Shown here: positions 35,533 through 46,351 of the stretch, in pieces
How the letters are laid out: each line of letters opens with the position of its first letter
Position numbering within the stretch: the stretch's first letter is position 1
NCBI GenBank assembly: GCA_023614405.1
Contig: CM042690.1
Location: 525,838,293 to 525,902,292 of the forward strand
Length of the DNA: 64,000 nucleotides
Reading direction: 5' to 3'
DNA from: Avena insularis
Lineage: Eukaryota > Streptophyta > Magnoliopsida > Poales > Poaceae
Translations under genes and position numbers: made by a program
The notes under the pieces: generated by a model
What the model was told of the DNA's origin: nothing
What the model saw: the letters and a program-made list of their open reading frames with translations, nothing else
The model's database searches: none

Positions 35533-37937
35533 CTACCTCATAAACTGAAACCATCTTGATATCAAGTAAGTAAGCATAGCTATATGGCTATAAAGAAAGC
35601 GCTTTGCAGGGGGGTAACCTGATTATTTTTGTTTTGATTTTCTTTGTGTCCTCTTGATGTAGCGAGAGACTTTAGGTCTTGTTTTTGTTCTGTAAGTTTA
35701 ATAAAGTTCCAATTTTTACCAATTTTGGATTGAAAAAGTTGAACATATATATGGAGTTGCAAATTCAAGCACGAGTCTCTGTACCGTATGATTTTTCATA
35801 TGTTTTTTGTAACTCCGATTGAGCTAATATTTCAACTGTAGTTACAACTTTTCATCCTCTGTACGCTCAAGAAATTTTGTGATTTTAGTACATGTCTAAG
35901 TAGGGTAATTATGTATGGTTTCCTATTGCTAAAATTCTGCACATATTCTGTCCCATTTTTATGTGTTCTTTGAGCTTTTAAGTTTAATCTTTTTGATTAA
36001 TTTGAGTTCATGAGAGAGAATACAACATTATATACCTACTAGAAACTTCATATATACATTTGTTTAAGGATTTCTTGCAGAAAATATTATGTCTTTTATG
36101 CCCACGAATGTCACCCCATGGAAAAGAGATAGGATAAAATTTTGCGTTGATGTTTTTTCACAGGAATTAGAGGAGATGCACCAAGATCAATCCAAGGATG
36201 GTGAAAACCATAAGCTTGGGGATGCCCAAGGCACCCCATTAGAACAACCACACACTCGGTTTGCACACGTCTACTTTCTGTTTTTCGAGCAACACATTAC
36301 TATCGCATAAACATGGAGCGTCTTTTATTTGTTTTAGCTTGTTTTGTTTTACTTTTATTTGAGTAAGACGACCACTTTGATATATATTATGGGAGAGGTA
36401 CTGGAGGTTTGGTTTAAGTAATTGTGGATGCTATTAAAAATTTGGGATTGAGATGTTGAAGTTTATTTAAAAAGATTACATAAAGATGCATGGTTCATAT
36501 GCTTTGAATAAATATCAATTTGCAAATGCATTATGTAGAGTTATCTTTTATTCATGTTTTGATGCATGTTATTATTTTACATTGTTTGACATGGACTGAT
36601 TAGGACTATGGACTCTTATGCATGCATGTAGATGGTCAACTTTCTTCCTCTTGGTAGCCCAAAAATAAATCCAACAAGTAAAAACTTGTTATCCAACTCC
36701 TTTGAACCAAGTTTTTCCAGAGTGCCCACCATCCTACCTATTGGCATAATTTCTATTCCAAGTATATTTCTCATGTTTTATTGATTTATCTAGATTCCAA
36801 ATTAAAATTCTTATGATTGTGTTTGCTATGAAAAAATTGGTTAGTAAAGCTCTCAAAAACTTGATGACACACTTTTATTTCTTACACAATAAACTTGAAC
36901 CACTGTGACTAATTTATGAAGTTGTGTGCTTGAAAAATTATGAGTTTGGAGTTATCATAACCATGCTTTCATGGGGCACGATTTCAACGTTGCACTTATT
37001 CATATCTAGTTGATATCATGTTCTTTTGTTATGGATGCATATCATTGTGAAGTAAATTAGAACCTTTGTAAGATCATGGAGTTTGTATATGTGCTAGAGA
37101 AACGCCTGGGCCGCTAACCCAAGCCATCCATAATTCATTGTAGAAATGTATAGCATCCCATAGTGAGCATTCTATGACGCATCATCAATAAAAAGTTATA
37201 CCAATAGTAAATAAAAAAGAATCGTTGAGATGCTCATTGTCTGTTTGTCTTGTGATTTTGGTATGGGAAACCTTCCATACCATGGGGAAAGAGGTACCCT
37301 ATTGGTGTTCTCGATGATACATATATTGAGTAGCATGAAAAGAACTTGCTTAGGATCCTAAGTTGAGTAGCATGTGGTGTAGGTACTTGTATTTAAGGGG
37401 CACGAGGCATTCAATTTATACTTTGTCAAGCATATGACTCATATTGGCCATCACATTAACCTTAACCACTCAAGATGCTAATGATAGGGGAAATGAGGGC
37501 TCAAATCTAATGAATACCATAGTTCAAACATAATCATAAGATAAAGCGCTTGGAAGCTATATGAAAGTTATTCATGATTAATCTCTACTTATTATCTATC
37601 TTTCCAAAGTGTCCAATTTTATATTTAGAATTTAGAATAAAACTATGTGACCACTATAGAGTATTTTTTACTTTGCTTTTGAATTTTGCCTTCATTTGGT
37701 CCATAGCTCTTTCCTCTATGTTACACTTTATGAATTACTATTGATCATCCTTTCATTGTGTATGAGATATCACTTCATTATCTATCTTGCATATTTCTAT
37801 TCCTTTGAAGAATGAAGCATTTGACTTTGGGTAGAAATAATCAGTTTTGATATCCAAAATAGTATTAAAGTACACAGTCCATGTTAGTTTTATCACCTTC
37901 ATACTCGAGGACGAGTATAGGTTAATCTTGGGGATGT
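35533..37937 (+). other. Athila-type internal and 3' noncoding region, right part
   Basis: Continues 30734-31767 after the nested element. A 73-codon frame at 36089-36310 (starts MSFMPTNVTPWKRDR) has no domain I recognise and covers an imperfect copy of the GGGGATGCC hairpin (36218-36237, one base missing). From about 36500 the sequence parallels the 3' noncoding region at 62800-64000, for example 36828-36872. It ends in CTTGGGGATGT before the LTR fragment. Confidence 0.65.
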
Positions 37938-38300
37938 TGATGCATGTAAAATGCATCCATGAACTTTGCACTTTATTACTTGATATTCTAACATATTTGC
38001 ATCATATATGGGTTATATTCATGTTTTATAATGATTATTGGGAATAATTCACACTTCCCATATTGCGTTGGAATTTACCCTGCTGAGGCAGAAAACCTTC
38101 ACGGGACCCAACATTTATCAGAATGAAGAACAATGGGCCAAAGATCCGTGAGAAAAGAAGACCGAGGAGGGAACAGGCACAATAGCTGCAGCCCACCCCC
38201 TGGTCGCGTCTGGTATGCTCTTTCCTCCCTCGAGTCTCCGATGACGTCAATTCTTTCGCTGAACAACTTGTGACGAGGGGTAACCTCGGCAATGCCCATG
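37938..38300 (+). repeat. Athila-type LTR fragment
   Basis: Starts TGATGCATGTAAAATGC after a purine tract, like 29103. It shares features with that LTR (ACCCTGC, ATTCTTTCGC) but is strongly diverged. The right edge is uncertain; by about 38300 I lose the resemblance and minus-strand Gypsy sequence takes over. Confidence 0.5.
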
Positions 38301-39650
38301 GTTATGGACTTAGGGTTTCATGGAAAAGAGAACGCTGTGGATTTCATCGGATATCAGGCAAACAAGGGAGTCAAAGTTACCTGATTATTGATGGACAACA
38401 CTATTACAGATTACTTGGGAGTTTCTAGTACCTCTCTGTTGGCTCCTCCGAGTCTATGTATAATAGTCCAGGTCCTAAAGTTGTGTACGGATAGGTTATA
38501 TTTTCATGATTACAACACCAACTCAATGTTGGTTCCTATTTCCTTATCTAGTAAAACTATGACCTCCATCGGATGCTTCTCGGGCCTTCATCTTGGGTCT
38601 TCATGGGCCATGAGCCTTTACATAGCTAGGGTAGCAAAACATAATCACCCGAGTAATCATACCCTTGTCAGTAGCCCCCGAGACTCTACCCGAATCTATC
38701 TCAAAGACATTTTCAATATTCATAGTTTGAGATTTATGAAATATCTTTATTTTTTTAGCTTTATAGGGATTTGGTATAATAGGCCCGATGCATCTGACGG
38801 ATCGAGAATCAGTTAATTGCTCCTAGGCAAAAACACTATAGACCTACATAAAATTCAAGTCCCCAAGCTTGAACTCAGAATTTTGACTGGCGTAACTCAG
38901 TTCGAGCCATTGAGGTCTTATCAAATACTAAATTCTTGTTCTATTATATCGGGTACCCAACGTGTCCATCGAGATTTTTATCGTATCGTCGATACGGATA
39001 TTTTACTGGCATAGCACATTCTTGTGTAATTACCAGGCCACACAGGACGAATCCCGGGGTCTTATCTCAATGTCATGGACACGACATTCGGAGTTTTATT
39101 TTGTCGGGCGCAATCCAAGATTTTTCTATAATTTTTATCGACTACCTTATTTAGCTATTGGAATTGCTGAAGTTTATCAGCTTTTTGTTTTTTCGAATGA
39201 TTTTACAGAATCTCCCGATGGGAGTAACCTTTTGAGGATACACTAAAGTAAAACTCACAGGCTTTTGTTGATATTTCTTTGGGTCGAAATTGTTTGACCT
39301 TATATGCATAATATAATTTTCTATCAAGTGCGCGCCAGCGCTCCTGATGGAAGTAGCCGACGAGGCTATGTTCGGATGCTAGTATCTAGACACGGGCTCA
39401 AAAAAATTGTTAGTTTCATCATAGCAATGCTCGCAAATTTTCTAAATGTCTTTATAAAAAAACCCTTTTTTGTGGGTCAAGAAAATAAAGAAATCGAAGT
39501 ATGGAGAACTTATCTTTTATTTATAATCTGAAGTCAAAGATACATGGTTTGGCGGGTACGCCTGGCCATTGGACTTTATTGAATAATATTCTAGCTAAGA
39601 AGCCGGGCCGTAGGCCTTATTGTAATTTAAATTACGATAAAACATAAACT
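38301..39650 (-). other. Untranslated 3' part of the broken Gypsy element
   Basis: No gene seen on either strand. Short frames (38388-39531, plus) are not conserved. A block AGTAGCCCCCGAGACTC at 38671-38687 resembles sequence often present in LTRs of this lineage, so part of this stretch may be LTR. Confidence 0.35.
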
Positions 39651-40575
39651 CTAAGCGTAAAAACGCCGTAGTTGCACGACATTCCATGGATTTGAGTATT
39701 TGACTCCTGTCTTCTTGTCTTGAAGCTGATATGCTCCTCCGGGGATAACTTCTGTAACAATATAAGGCCCTTCCCAAGGTGACTCCAGTTTATCGTGACC
39801 ATCTTGCTTGAGGCGAAGAACTAGGTCTACTACAACAAAGGACCTAGGACGCAATCGTCGGCTGTGGTAGTTGCGCAAGTTTTGCTGATATATACAGTGG
39901 CCCTTTGTAAGGCAAAATCGTGGGCTTCATCAAGTGCATTAACATCGTCTTCAAGTGCTTCCCTTGATGCTTCTTCGTTGTATTTAGCGCCCCATGGAGA
40001 CTCGTGAGATACTTCGACTGGAAGGACAGCTTCAGCTCCGTGGACTAGAAAGAAAGGTGTTTCTTGTGTCGAACTATTTGGAGTAGTACGCAAACTCCAC
40101 AAAATAGATGGTAACTCATCAACCCATGCTCCTTTTTCTCTGTCGAGTGGTGCTAGCACTTTTCTTGAGACCATCAGTTACGAGGCCATTTGCTTTTTCC
40201 ACTTGCCCATTAGTTTGCGGGTGAGGAACTAAGGCATAACTTACTTTTATACCCATCTCCTCGGAGTATTCTTTGAACTCATTGGAAGTAAAATTAGTTT
40301 CATTTTCACTGATGATGTTGTTTGGTACGCCAAATGGAAACACTATTGATTTGATAAAATTCACAGCCGAAGTTCCATCCTGGCTGGTGACAGATATTGC
40401 TTCAATCCATTTGCTACTAGCAGAAAGACGTGTCCTCCTACGGATGATTTGTGAAGTTTACCCACCATATCAAGTCCCCACTGAGCGAAGGTCCAAGCGA
40501 GAGGTATTGGGTTTAATTTGGCAGCAGGTGCGCCGGGTTTTGTTGCGAATCGCTAACATGCCTCACATGTTTTGA
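39651..40575 (-). pseudogene. pol: Tat/Retand-like integrase, broken
   Basis: Three overlapping minus-strand frames form one integrase. 40364-40119 has the catalytic core (NFIKSIVFPFGVPNN, then SENETNFTSNEF, then HPQTNGQVEKAN). 40174-39830 has DELPSILWSLRTTPNSSTQ and HGAEAVLPVE. 39878-39651 has the C-terminal domain (DLVLRLKQDG, WEGPYIVTEV, ending RRFYA and stop). The second catalytic residue is Glu instead of Asp (SEN for family SDN/TDN, codon at 40305-40307), and the usual DNG is ENE. The Glu of QVEKAN is kept. Frameshifts separate the pieces, and the region 40370-40575 upstream is only faintly recognisable. Confidence 0.75.
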
Positions 40576-40839
40576 TTATATCCTTTCCATCTTGTACTAC
40601 TATGAACTAGTAGAATCCTGCCCTGAATGCTTTGGTAGCAATTGCCCGGCTGCTAGCGTGATGACCACATACTCCTTCATGTATGTCCGTGAGTATAATC
40701 TTTCCTTTGTCGGGTGTGACACACCGCTATAGCACACCCGAAATACTTATTTTCTATAATTATCCCTTGATGATTCCGAAGGCTTTTGATCTTCGAGTGA
40801 TTCGTCGAGCTTCCTTCACGTCTCCGGGGAGTTCTATTA

Positions 40840-41046
40840 TCATGTAGATTCTATTATCATGACTTCATCGACTTTTGGCTCTTCTTCGAGGATTTCCTCT
40901 ATATCTTCGCTTGCTAGTGCATCCCCCGAGTCCTTTCGCGGCTTGACCTCAGAAACTCTCTTGGCCTTGATAGAGCGCTCCCAAAAAACACCGGGTGGAA
41001 TTGGTAGGCATAAGGATCTGATGTTTGGTAGATTGTCGTCTTCTAA
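40840..41046 (-). pseudogene. Pol linker fragment upstream of integrase
   Basis: A minus-strand frame rich in Lys and Glu (IKAKRVSEVKPRKD, EEILEEEPKVDEVM) ending at 40840. It lies where the RNase H to integrase linker would be. No catalytic motif seen. A 13-bp direct repeat TTCTATTATCATG at 40832-40844 and 40849-40861 spans its stop. Confidence 0.4.
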
Positions 41047-41050
41047 TGAG

Positions 41051-42482
41051 TGCATATTTTCATCATGTTTTACATTATTATTTTGCATTTTAGATGTAGG
41101 ATCTTGGTATTTTACGCCGCTCGCGTGCATATTTTATGTCTGTTTTCCCCAGGATCAGGACAGATGATGGATCCAATGGATACAATTATTGAAGCAGTTG
41201 TACTATGGAGAATAGGATTAAAAAACAATATAAATAACTTATTTGGGAAATATTAATAATACCAGAAGAAAACCAGAAGCGAACAAGGGATTCAGAGAGT
41301 GCAATGACAAACTATACGGTGGGAGCAATTCGTCCGCCCGTATAACACTGGCCGTATAGTTGGAGCTGCCTCTGCCTCATCAAATAATTTCACCCGTGCA
41401 ATTCGTTCGAGGAGAAGACATACAGAACACCCAGAAATCGCAAAAACCTCACCTGCAGAAGTGATCTAGAGGGGGAACTCATGCACAAGGGATCCATCTT
41501 TGCCCTACGTAGATCCGAGAGGCTAAGGCATCAATCTTCATCATCCACCGCTGCATCACCACCATCTCCATCCATCCCATCTACGTCTTGTCTAGATCTT
41601 GTTGTAATTCCTATACTCGTTGTGGATTTATACAAGTACTATTCATCTATGATTGTTTCCATTATCATTTTCATGGTGTTGATTGCCTCCATGTCTGATT
41701 AGATCATTAGTTCTTGGGGAGATGAAGAAACCCTATTATGAGATTGAAATAATATAAAGTCTATTACGATATTCATCGTTGTGACCATGTGTTAGATTCT
41801 CTACATCTTGATGTTGAGAGAAGTCGACCTCTCAATATTTGCCTCTCGGGTGGACTTGATGGAGAGAACTACTTGTTGGTAGATGGAGACGTGCTAGCAC
41901 TTACAGTGACTATAAAGCTGTTGGCACTCCTTACGTATCAACTTGGGAAATCGAGGAAACTCACGGAACACTATCCATGCCATGGGATACGTCCTATAGG
42001 ATTACGTCCCTTAATAGCGCAGTAATTCGATTGATGTCGATTGCTGACTGTTGTGGTTATGAGGATGATGTGAGCAGCGGTTGTTGCCTATTCGTCCACA
42101 TATGGAGTTCCTCCCACACATACATAGTTGAGAATGTTCATGATGATAATCTTTATCTTAGATCTTTACAATACTAGTGGTGTATCCGATATTCCCTGAG
42201 AACGCTTTTTCCCTACCGCGGTTCCAATCTCTCTTACTTACGCGATACTTACTTTCTGTATTAAGTTAGTTTGCTTTACTTTATTATTGCTCTTATACCC
42301 AAAACCCCAAAACAACTTTTTACATAATACTCGCATTTTATATTGTTACTTATAACTTTATCTATAATTTCTATCGCACTAACTATTTCAAGAATTATTA
42401 GACTTTAGACTCATGCTCCCTGTGGGATCGATATCTTTATTTCAAAACTAGCTACAAACAATCTCTGCACTTGCAGTCATCA
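41051..42482 (+). repeat. 5' LTR of the Athila element
   Basis: The end at TGCAGTCATCA (42482) is well placed because AAGCTATTTT and the primer site follow, as in the element at 55924. The start is near TGCATATTTTCATC at 41051 (an alternative TG is at 41047). It contains a TATAAATA at 41229-41236 and a CTATACGG/CCGTATAG block at 41312-41363 that recurs in the array at 53843-54350. Confidence 0.65.
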
Positions 42483-42492
42483 AGCTATTTTT

Positions 42493-42510
42493 TGGCTCCA
42501 TTGGCGGGGA
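42493..42510 (+). other. Primer binding site, degenerate Asp-tRNA type
   Basis: TGGCTCCATTGGCGGGGA, with a few differences from TGGCGCCGTTGCCGGGGA, 10 bases after the LTR. Confidence 0.7.
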
Positions 42511-42593
42511 GCTAAGCATTGTAGATCTTTTAGTTTTTGCTTATTTATTTTTGTCTTGCTAAATTTTGTTTTGAGTTATAGGTTTCCACCAAC

Positions 42594-43018
42594 ATGATGG
42601 AGTTTGAGCTTATGACTAGTGCTAACCCACTCAACCACTTTGGGAAGCCCTATGATATTTATAAAAGAGATAACTCCAATGAGAAGACAAGGGGGTTTGA
42701 AATAAATCCTCTACTACTTAGTATTCTACATAATAAGCAATTTATTGGAGATGAAGAAGATCCTAATCCATATGAGCATATGCATGTTTTAAAGATATAT
42801 GTGGCACTTTTCTATTGACGGGATATACTGCTGATGAGGTAAGGGTTAAACTTTTTAGTCAAACTTTGACAAGTATAGATGTCTCATCGTATAGTCAACC
42901 AGAAAAGAAAAGAGAAGATAAAGCAACACTTTCCTCCGTAGAACCAATATATGAAGTACCTTTCCCTAACACTACACAAAAGCATATTTTTGAATATGAA
43001 CAAGTCAAAGAAGTATAG
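42594..43018 (+). pseudogene. gag: Athila gag remnant
   Basis: The start ATG at 42594 gives MMEFELMTSANPLN and, at residues 35-60, FEINPLLLSILHNKQFIG with EDPNPYEHMHVL, which fits the beginning of Athila gag. A stop at 42816-42818 is followed in another frame by LTGYTADEVRVKLFSQTL, matching the next conserved gag block. After that the sequence goes directly to a charged linker and stops at 43018. Full Athila gag is several times longer, so most of the capsid core and the zinc knuckle are missing. Gag would have built the virus-like particle. Confidence 0.7.
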
Positions 43019-43039
43019 GAAAAGAGGGAAGAGGAAAGC

Positions 43040-43637
43040 GTGCCAAAAGTTGTGGAACATCTGAAGGAAACCAAAGATGAAGTGGTAACCAAGGAAGCAA
43101 TTATGGCTATGTACTCACACTGTAACATAGTTGAACTTGATGTAGAGACTTCCATATTGGTTGAATGTACAACTAAGGTAAAAGATGTGGGTAAGCCTAT
43201 TCTTCCCTGCACATTTAAAGAAACCTCTCATTACGGTTTATATGATCTTGGCACCAAAGTTAATGTTATATCTTATGATTTCTACATAGAAATAAAAGAA
43301 GAAATAGAACTAGCTACAATTGAAAATACTGATATAACAATCATGTTAGCCAATAAAAACCTTAGAATTCCAATGGGAGTAGTTGACAATGCAACTGTCA
43401 CAATTGGCAACAAAGATTTTCCTATCGATTTTGTAGTTGTTGATATGCCAGCTGACACTTTTTCCCTATTATATTTGGAAGAACCTTTTTGGGTGATATA
43501 GGTGCCTATGTTAATTTCAAGAAGGAGATTATGACTCTTAAGCTTGGGGGAACAGAAAATAAATTCCATTTTTCCATATTTAAAGACAGACCTCCACAAA
43601 TACAAGAAGAAGAGGAAGAGAGAACTATTGAGGAAAT
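43040..43637 (+). pseudogene. pol: Athila aspartic protease, interrupted
   Basis: The frame from about 43040 to the stop at 43499-43501 carries a retroviral-type aspartic protease: GLYDLGTKVNVIS (the family has CDLGAxVSVMP, so the catalytic Asp is kept but its surroundings have changed), ANKNLRIPMGVV, and DFVVVDMPADTFSLLYLEEPF in place of LILGRPF. The coding sense continues past the stop in a shifted frame (GAYVNFKKEIMTL, IQEEEEERTIEE) until the Copia insertion at 43638, and resumes at 51912. The protease would cut the polyprotein. Confidence 0.75.
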
Positions 43638-45327
43638 TGAAGGGAATATGCCCGAGAGGCAATAATAAAGTGGTTATTATCTTATTCCATGTTTATGGTA
43701 AATTTTTATTTTGCATGCTATAATTGTATTAATTGGAAACGTTAATACATGTGTGTTTAATAAACAAAATACAAAATTCCTAGTAATGCCTCTCATATAA
43801 ACTAGCTCATTGATTAACAAGATGATCAAGGTTTCCTGATCATGGACATTGGATGTTGTTAATAACGAGGTCACAACATTGGTGGAATGATGTGATGAAC
43901 ATTCATCCAAAGTATAGCATTACAATCAAAGTCATTATGTTTATATTGGTATAACATCATATGAAGTAATCTTAGTCCTTAGACCATGAGATCATGTTAA
44001 TCACTAACACCGGAAGAGTATCTTGATAACATCAAATGTCACACCGTAACAGGGTGACTATAAAGGTGGGTTCAGTGCTACGAAGGTGTTATGTTGAGGC
44101 TCATGGATCAATAGTGGGATTTGTCCAACCCGATGACGGATAGATATACTATGGTCCCTCTCGGTTTATCACATTGAAATAGCTTGCAAGCAAGTGATGT
44201 GATCACTAGAATGTTATATCACGGGAACGAGAAAAGAGTGCATGTCGATAACGAGATCAAACTAGGTATTTGGATTCCGATGATCTAATCTTTGACATGT
44301 AATATATCACGAGACAGAGGGATTTAGTTACGACGTTAAAGGTTCACACGATCACAAGAGTCATCGTTGAATATGTGGGAGTCAGTACGGATCTCCAGGT
44401 CCCGCTGCTGATTATTGATCGGAGAGGGGTCTCGATCATGTCTGCATTATTTGTGACCGTAGGGTGACACACTTAAGGGATACCGACACCATTTAGGAGC
44501 AAATATGTTTCAGATAAAGATTAAGAAAGCACTGGAATCATTTCGACGGAAACCGGAATTGTTTCGGGTGAAATTGCTGAAACTGGTTCTACATGGGATA
44601 TTGAAATGTTGCAGGGAGTTTTATGTGAATGTTTGTTAATTAAAGTAATTAACAAAATTCTGAATAAAATAAATAAAAGTGTTTTATTTAATGAGAGCTT
44701 GCATTAAATTTGTTGGAAATTTAATGCATGTGAGTGGACATGAGCGGAGGTGTGTGTTTATGTGAGTGGGAGCTCCACCCACATGAATGAGGGAGAGGTG
44801 GGGGCACCCACCATGGCCGGCGCCATGCCCCCTTGGGCTGCCCCCCTCCCTTATGTAAGGAGCACCTCCTCCTCCTGTCCTCTTGCACCACCTCCTCATG
44901 AAGGTTCTCTTCTCCCTCTAGTTATTCCCCATGGTCTCGGATTAGCGAGATACATGTTCCTGGTGGCTTTATCTGGAAAGGAGTTGTTGCTTCCGCTGCA
45001 TCGCGGAAGCGAGGATGCGTAGGTTGTTAGGTGGATCGAACGTGTGTGCGATCACGGATGCACCGCTACTTTGCGGTGCTGGACTTGATGGTGCTGGACC
45101 TGATGGTGCAGGAAGTGCTGGACCTGAAGGACTTCATCGCGATCTTGAGATCGGCAAGTGTACGACTACATCATCCACGAGTTCCATCTTCTTAACAAAG
45201 CTTTTTTGTCTTCGACGGTAAGTTCTCTATGGATGTATATCCACCCGTTGCTTGTATCTAGTAGATAGATCTGGCGTATAGTTCCCATCATAGGAAATTT
45301 GTTGTTTTCTATGCTGCGAACCCAACA
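43638..45327 (+). repeat. 5' LTR of the second Copia element
   Basis: 1690 bp, starting TGAAGGGAATATGCCCGAG and ending GCGAACCCAACA. The TATA region reads TTATGTAAGG at 44851-44860, where the 3' LTR has TATATAAGG. Confidence 0.92.
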
Positions 45328-45328
45328 G

Positions 45329-45340
45329 TGGTATCAGAGC
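45329..45340 (+). other. Primer binding site, initiator-Met-tRNA type
   Basis: Canonical TGGTATCAGAGC one base after the 5' LTR. Confidence 0.92.
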
Positions 45341-46351
45341 CTGATCTATGCGTAGGTGCTTTGCACGGGTAGTACACATATGTTTATATGTGGGCGATGA
45401 TGATCATGTTATTGCTTCTTTCATGTATTTTGGATATTGGTGGCATAGTGGGATGAAGCGTCCCGAACGAATCTTACATGTCATCGCACATGAGACCGGT
45501 TCCACAACTGACATGCAACTAGTTTTGCATAAGTGGCTGGCGGGTGTATGTCTCTCCTACTATAGTCAATATCTGATTTACAACGAGTTTCTAATAACTT
45601 AGTTATCCTCGTTGTGGTTCCATGTTCGTAGGTAAGACCGGTTCTATCTCCGAAAGCCCTAAGCCACGTAAAACTTGCAATGCATAAATTAGAGGCGTCT
45701 AGTCTAGATCGTTGCTAGGCTAGTGTCTTGCTATGGTTGTAAGTAGATGCATGGTAGATACTCTTACAACACACTTAACATGTAAGTTCCATAGACCTTG
45801 GCCTTACACATAAAGGAATGATAAATATCATACCACGATGCATATGATAGAGATCAAATGCATGGACCATATCATCCCACTTTACACATTAGATGTTCGC
45901 ATCTTATATTGCTAGTTTGGCGCTTTTAGTAGCATTGTAAGATGATCTCTCATTTAAATATCAAGATAAAATGTGTTCTTCCTTAAGTATGCACCGTTCT
46001 ATGGATCGTGTTTCGAGACATCATGTGATGATCAGGTGTACTCGACTCTACGCTTTCATACAACGGGTGTAAGACAGTTTTACACACGTGAATACTAAGG
46101 TTCTTACTTGGCGAGCCTAGCATGTACAGACATGGCCTCGGAACATGGACCGAAAGGTTAAGCATGAGTCATATAGTTGATGTGATGCCCATATTGATGC
46201 TCTCCTTTGAAGCTACGTCGACTCACGTGATGATCGGACTTGGTGTAGTGGATTTGATTCATGTAATCACCAAAAGGGCACGAGGGATGTCGTTTTTGAG
46301 TGGGAGTTCATTTCTAATTTGGATTAGTTGAACTCAATTTGTCATAAACTA
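45341..46351 (+). other. Leader of the second Copia element
   Basis: Closely matches 16696-17705 of the first Copia element, about nine bases in ten by eye. It includes the upstream frame 45348-45602 (84 codons, MRRCFARVV start). The resemblance drops off near 46350, just before the gag start of the relative. Confidence 0.8.

Larger units (their letters stand above)
38301..41046 (-). mobile_element. Broken Gypsy element, Tat/Retand-like integrase
   Basis: A minus-strand fragment with integrase at 39651-40575 and more pol at 40840-41046. The left part (38301-39650) has no gene and may hold the 3' end and part of an LTR, but I could not find its ends or a target duplication. The right side is cut by the LTR starting near 41051. 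Lineage is inferred from integrase wording such as LWSLRTTPN and FFLVHGAEAVLPVE, typical of RIRE2/Retand-type elements. Confidence 0.6.

Noticed and set aside
36089..36310. 73-codon frame as an Athila accessory gene
   Set aside because: It overlaps the hairpin block shared with noncoding regions of other elements and has no counterpart frame there.
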